From Anaeromyces robustus (Eukaryota > Neocallimastigomycota > Neocallimastigomycetes > Neocallimastigales > Neocallimastigaceae), in assembly GCA_002104895.1 (NCBI GenBank), contig MCFG01000030.1, positions 132,501 through 157,500 on the forward strand: 25,000 nucleotides of DNA. The letters run 5' to 3'. The position numbers and the translations under genes are program-made. The notes under the pieces were generated by a model, which did not search any database, was not told the DNA's origin, and was given only the letters and a program-made list of their open reading frames with translations. Shown in pieces: positions 22,801 to 25,000 of this stretch. Numbering within the stretch: position 1 is the first letter of the stretch; every line of letters begins with the position of its first letter.

Positions 22801-23995
22801 TGAAGAAGAAGAAGAAAATGAAGAAGAACAACTGGTAAGTTTGATGAAGAAATTCTTGAGTGAAAGAATTATAGAAATCAACGACCAGAAATATCTCCTC
22901 GACAATGGCCTTAAAAGAAGAATAGTTACTCATGAAGAAGAGAAGATAAAATTAATATGGGAATCTCACAAAATTGGGCACGAGGGCATTGAGAAGACCT
23001 ATTACCGGTTGAGAAGACATTTTTATTGGAAGAACATGATGGATGATATCAAGAAAACAATCAAATGCTGTACCAAATGTCAATTAAATAGACCAGAAAG
23101 ACTACCTGAACCAACGGAAAGATTTGCTTCAACAGTTGAAGGTCCCTTCGTCCATTTAGGTCTTGATATAATCGGACCCCTACCAATAACAGAAAGAAAT
23201 AACAGGTACATCCTTGTAGCCGTTGACTATTTCACGAAGTGGGTTGAAGCTGAACCTACACCCACTATCACTGCCAAAGACATCATATACTTTTTAAGTA
23301 AAATCTTTGCTCGACATGGCACGCCTCAATACATTACAGTGGATAATGGCGTTCAATTTGTGGCTGACCTTACAAAAATCTTCTTGGATATGTATGATGT
23401 ATACATAAAATTTACTACCACTTACCACCCTGAGTCCAATGGTTTAACCGAAAATAGAAATAAAGAAATCTCCAAAGAAATTAGACTATTAGGAGAAACG
23501 AATCAAGACTGGGATTTAGTTTTGCCATCGGCTTTGTGGGCAATAAGAACATCCAGGAACAACGCCACAAAATATTCGAGTTTTGAGCTATTATACGGAC
23601 GTATTGACCAACAACCGTTCGAATTAGCCACAATATCCCAAACGTATAATAACAAAAATGACAAATCGTCCGACGAAATTTTACTAGAAAAATTTTGCGA
23701 TCATTACCAATGGACTTTAGATGCTTATCATAATCTTAAGAGTAAAGCCAAAAGATGGGAAAAAGAAAGGAATGAACTATATAAAAATAATAAACAAAAC
23801 CAAATCAAAAAGGGAGATTTAGTTAAAGTAAGAAATTTTACACGTCTGAAATTAGAACCCTACTTCACAGGTCCTTACAAGGTAGTTGGAATAAATTTTA
23901 ATACGGTTAAATTAATGGACCCCGATTCTGAGGAAGAATTAGAAAGACCTGTCCACCTAAAGAATGTTATAAAAATCTCTACAACTTCAGAGTAA
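19832..23995 (+). CDS. pol: Pol of the Ty3/gypsy element (protease, RT, RNase H, integrase), -1 frame
   Basis: Reached by -1 frameshift at 19832, giving 1387 Pol residues and a Gag-Pol of about 1714 aa. Residues below count from the TTG at 19898, which I do not think is a start. An N/D/K-rich linker fills about 1-190. Aspartic protease: L-V-D-S-G-S-N, D273. Reverse transcriptase, about 490-700: catalytic D577 (STLDLFSGYHQ) and FLDD at 639-642. RNase H: D788 (RTDAS), E831, D858 (YTDHKPL), D902. A degenerate N-V-E-E-N repeat and E-rich run at about 930-975 links to integrase. Integrase: HHCC with H1024, H1028, C1058, C1061; catalytic D1090, D1149, E1185 with 35 residues between the last two; GPY/F module at G1325-P-Y. 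The protein ends about 40 residues after GPY, with no chromodomain. All catalytic residues are present, so the enzyme set looks functional. Confidence 0.93.
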   Translation, partial: LRIGSKHSPVNQSVNKNALVYALKRKNNNFRNNRPNKYKNNEKTKQPITIPDSDDESDTMDLETRRKILIPKRRLTKNNNNTKLNDNNPSNHETNENETNPIDSKENNQLDNNKKINSDEEFKEDHMTNQEILDNKNSGHMTTDINKDDNKNLNNNNFSSNIIDSKNNSSNELNKNINNKKEDKLKIKPPRHIKLIKDKEDYNITKDLLNTPSNITFAQLLDCSPRIRAELIKNLKLEKSDKKDIIGAIRELEINSLIVNDPDHSYISKRREVSEDELAIVTAKIENNSARLLVDSGSNVNIISREFLESLPTKFPLLGVSHIRLLQAVSNCDPMEIEIVKIPIEIGSLKFEAPFRVVDNQDSYYDLILGYYTQFLQKICIIAPLNSIYWLNHNMELEFLCDILNGYEMENEEKVSCFIKKIEDNNSNNNNNEIKINEKFPLNYEKEPYINAKEYINSDKFLDHVNPQYIDEIVILLNNHIEVVATSSDDLVPSTLTPHKIKLKKGVKPIKLHCYRLNKLKSDILKEELIKLINKGLIEPSTSEWSFPVVLVLKSNGKWRLCIDYRKLNDATIPDVYSLPYIDEIFASLHGATIFSTLDLFSGYHQILMDEDSVELTSFTTKFGNFVYKVMPFGLTNAPATFQREMNKILFDLIGVCVFVFLDDILVYSRNKEEHLEHLNMVLKIFGKFNLKINIEKCHFMMNEVQILGHVISKNGLSTIQKKVEAINNWDRPTTKTELRSFLGAVGYYRNFIKEFSRLAAPLNKLLKKDAKFNWFDEQQNAFDQLKSCLINAPILRFPDFTKPFIIRTDASGEGIGGVLLQIDPADNKEHPVHYVSRTLSAAERRYCITDLEGVAVHYCVKQFKPYIEGNQEKTVVYTDHKPLVGLFGNKEPNNGRHARWCIDLSMLGVRVAYEKGKKNHLADSLSRIKSKNVEDSTNNDNYVDKNVAKETLCNALIAENVEDNVNEINVAENNVKETNVEENNVEDINEEEEENEEEQLVSLMKKFLSERIIEINDQKYLLDNGLKRRIVTHEEEKIKLIWESHKIGHEGIEKTYYRLRRHFYWKNMMDDIKKTIKCCTKCQLNRPERLPEPTERFASTVEGPFVHLGLDIIGPLPITERNNRYILVAVDYFTKWVEAEPTPTITAKDIIYFLSKIFARHGTPQYITVDNGVQFVADLTKIFLDMYDVYIKFTTTYHPESNGLTENRNKEISKEIRLLGETNQDWDLVLPSALWAIRTSRNNATKYSSFELLYGRIDQQPFELATISQTYNNKNDKSSDEILLEKFCDHYQWTLDAYHNLKSKAKRWEKERNELYKNNKQNQIKKGDLVKVRNFTRLKLEPYFTGPYKVVGINFNTVKLMDPDSEEELERPVHLKNVIKISTTSE

Positions 23996-24005
23996 GTTAT
24001 ATCTT

Positions 24006-24017
24006 GGAACGGGCAAA
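24006..24017 (+). other. Possible polypurine tract
   Basis: GGAACGGGCAAA directly abuts the 3' LTR and is 10/12 purine. It is in the position where plus-strand synthesis is primed, but it is short and broken by two C, so the call rests mainly on position. Confidence 0.45.
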
Positions 24018-24519
24018 TGAAGTAAAATAAACATAAATTTAAAATTATTAGTAAATAATGCGCCACAATAAATTATTATATAATGTAAATTATATAATAA
24101 TTTAATACGTATTAAATTTTATTACAATACATAAATTTATTAAGAAATTAATTAATAATATAAGAACATAAAATCTATAAAATTATTTTATTATATACAT
24201 AAATTAATGTATTATTTACATTAATTATAGTTTTATAACATTAGGTAAAATATAGAAAATAGTGATTAATTATTTATATTAGTTATAATTATAAACTCCT
24301 TATTTTTCTCCTTAAAAATAAGGTAAAGAAATAATTATACAAATATTAAATAATTATAATTTTAAAAGTATAAAAAGAATTAAAAATATCTAATATAAAA
24401 TGTAGACAAAAATTAAGTTCAAAAATATAATAAATAATTAATAAATATAATAAATTTTATTAAAACAAAATTCTTTCCTTATTTAAAAATTTTCTGAACC
24501 TTGAAAGTGTCATACCTCA
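24018..24519 (+). repeat. 3' LTR (502 bp)
   Basis: Reads as identical to 18063-18564 along its full length at an offset of 5955. It begins 22 bp after the pol stop at 23993-23995. Confidence 0.95.
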
Positions 24520-24523
24520 TCTT
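24520..24523. repeat. Target-site duplication, right copy (TCTT)
   Basis: TCTT directly follows the terminal CA of the 3' LTR. Confidence 0.8.
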
Positions 24524-25000
24524 ATTTAATAATAACAAAAAAAATTGTAACAAAATTTTTAATGTTGTTTATTAGTTACAAAAACTTTTAACATAACACA
24601 TATCATGGTTATATATAATAAAATACAGTAGTAAAACCTACATTCTCTTAATATCTATCTATTAAAAAAAACCAACTTTATTATAATTTCTATTTACTAT
24701 TAATTATTATATTGTTATTTATTTCTTCATTGAATTATTGGCATCTTTTTCAATTACAATTTAGCAATAACCATTTCTTTAAAACAATAACCATTTCTTT
24801 AAAAACAGAAAAAAAAATTAAAAATAAAAATTTAAAAAAATACTTTATTAATATATTTATTATATATTATTAATATACTTGTTTAGTATTATTTATATAT
24901 TATTAATAAATTGATAAATATATTAATTAATTTGTATTTAATTTTTTTAAACTTTTAAAATTTTATGGATGAATAATATTTAATATATTATTTAATTAAT
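24524..25000. other. AT-rich flank right of the retrotransposon
   Basis: No coding sequence is supported. It holds an exact 20-bp tandem duplication and ends in AT-only DNA. Confidence 0.65.
24765..24804. repeat. Exact tandem duplication of 20 bp
   Basis: CAATAACCATTTCTTTAAAA occurs twice head to tail (24765-24784, 24785-24804) with no spacer and no mismatch. Confidence 0.85.

Larger units (their letters stand above)
18063..24519 (+). mobile_element. Complete Ty3/gypsy LTR retrotransposon (6457 bp)
   Basis: Two 502-bp LTRs (18063-18564 and 24018-24519) with TG...CA ends enclose gag and pol on the + strand. The flanking 4-bp words are both TCTT (18059-18062 and 24520-24523), a target-site duplication. 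Pol order is protease, RT, RNase H, integrase, which defines Ty3/gypsy (Metaviridae) rather than copia. The LTRs read as identical base by base, and no stop or frameshift breaks the domains, so the copy is recent and may be active. The body is visibly richer in GC than the flanks. No env-like third ORF and no C-terminal chromodomain are seen. Confidence 0.95.

Noticed and set aside
22075-22933. Minus-strand frames inside pol
   Set aside because: They are opposite the RNase H and linker regions, whose + strand translation has intact motifs.

Overview
The window looks like nuclear DNA of a very AT-rich eukaryote. The best fit is an anaerobic gut fungus (Neocallimastigomycota). The grounds are extreme A+T spacers full of AAT, AATA, TA and homopolymer tracts; a gene split by seven short GT-AG introns; and a secreted protein of the bacterial-type DUF4353 carbohydrate-binding family, which from memory is common in those fungi. 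A dictyostelid has similar base composition but would not be expected to carry the DUF4353 gene. The assignment is an inference.

Layout: 3-149 is the 3' end of an unrecognised + strand gene. 150-6428 is a long spacer of simple repeats with a few short islands that may be decayed exons. 6429-8132 (+) is an intact, intronless 567-aa secreted DUF4353 beta-helix protein. 8133-10563 is a spacer between convergent genes; it holds a perfect palindrome and a striking pair of interlocked inverted repeats. 10564-13935 (-) is the catalytic subunit of serine palmitoyltransferase (LCB2), which I reconstruct as eight exons encoding 501 aa, including a 30-nt exon. 13936-18058 is spacer with a likely 556-bp MITE (16755-17310) and long AATA-type microsatellites.

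18063-24519 is a complete 6457-bp Ty3/gypsy LTR retrotransposon. It has two 502-bp LTRs that read as identical, a 4-bp target duplication TCTT, a PBS, gag with a zinc knuckle, and pol in the order protease, reverse transcriptase, RNase H, integrase with a GPY/F module. It appears young and intact.

The most informative signal is at the gag-pol junction. Pol lies in the -1 frame relative to gag. The overlap contains a classic slippery heptamer TTTAAAC in the correct frame, an 8-nt spacer, and a sequence that folds on paper into a compact H-type pseudoknot. This is a complete candidate -1 programmed ribosomal frameshift signal, and it explains how the two frames make one Gag-Pol polyprotein. The two host genes, a secreted binding protein and a sphingolipid enzyme, have no evident functional link.
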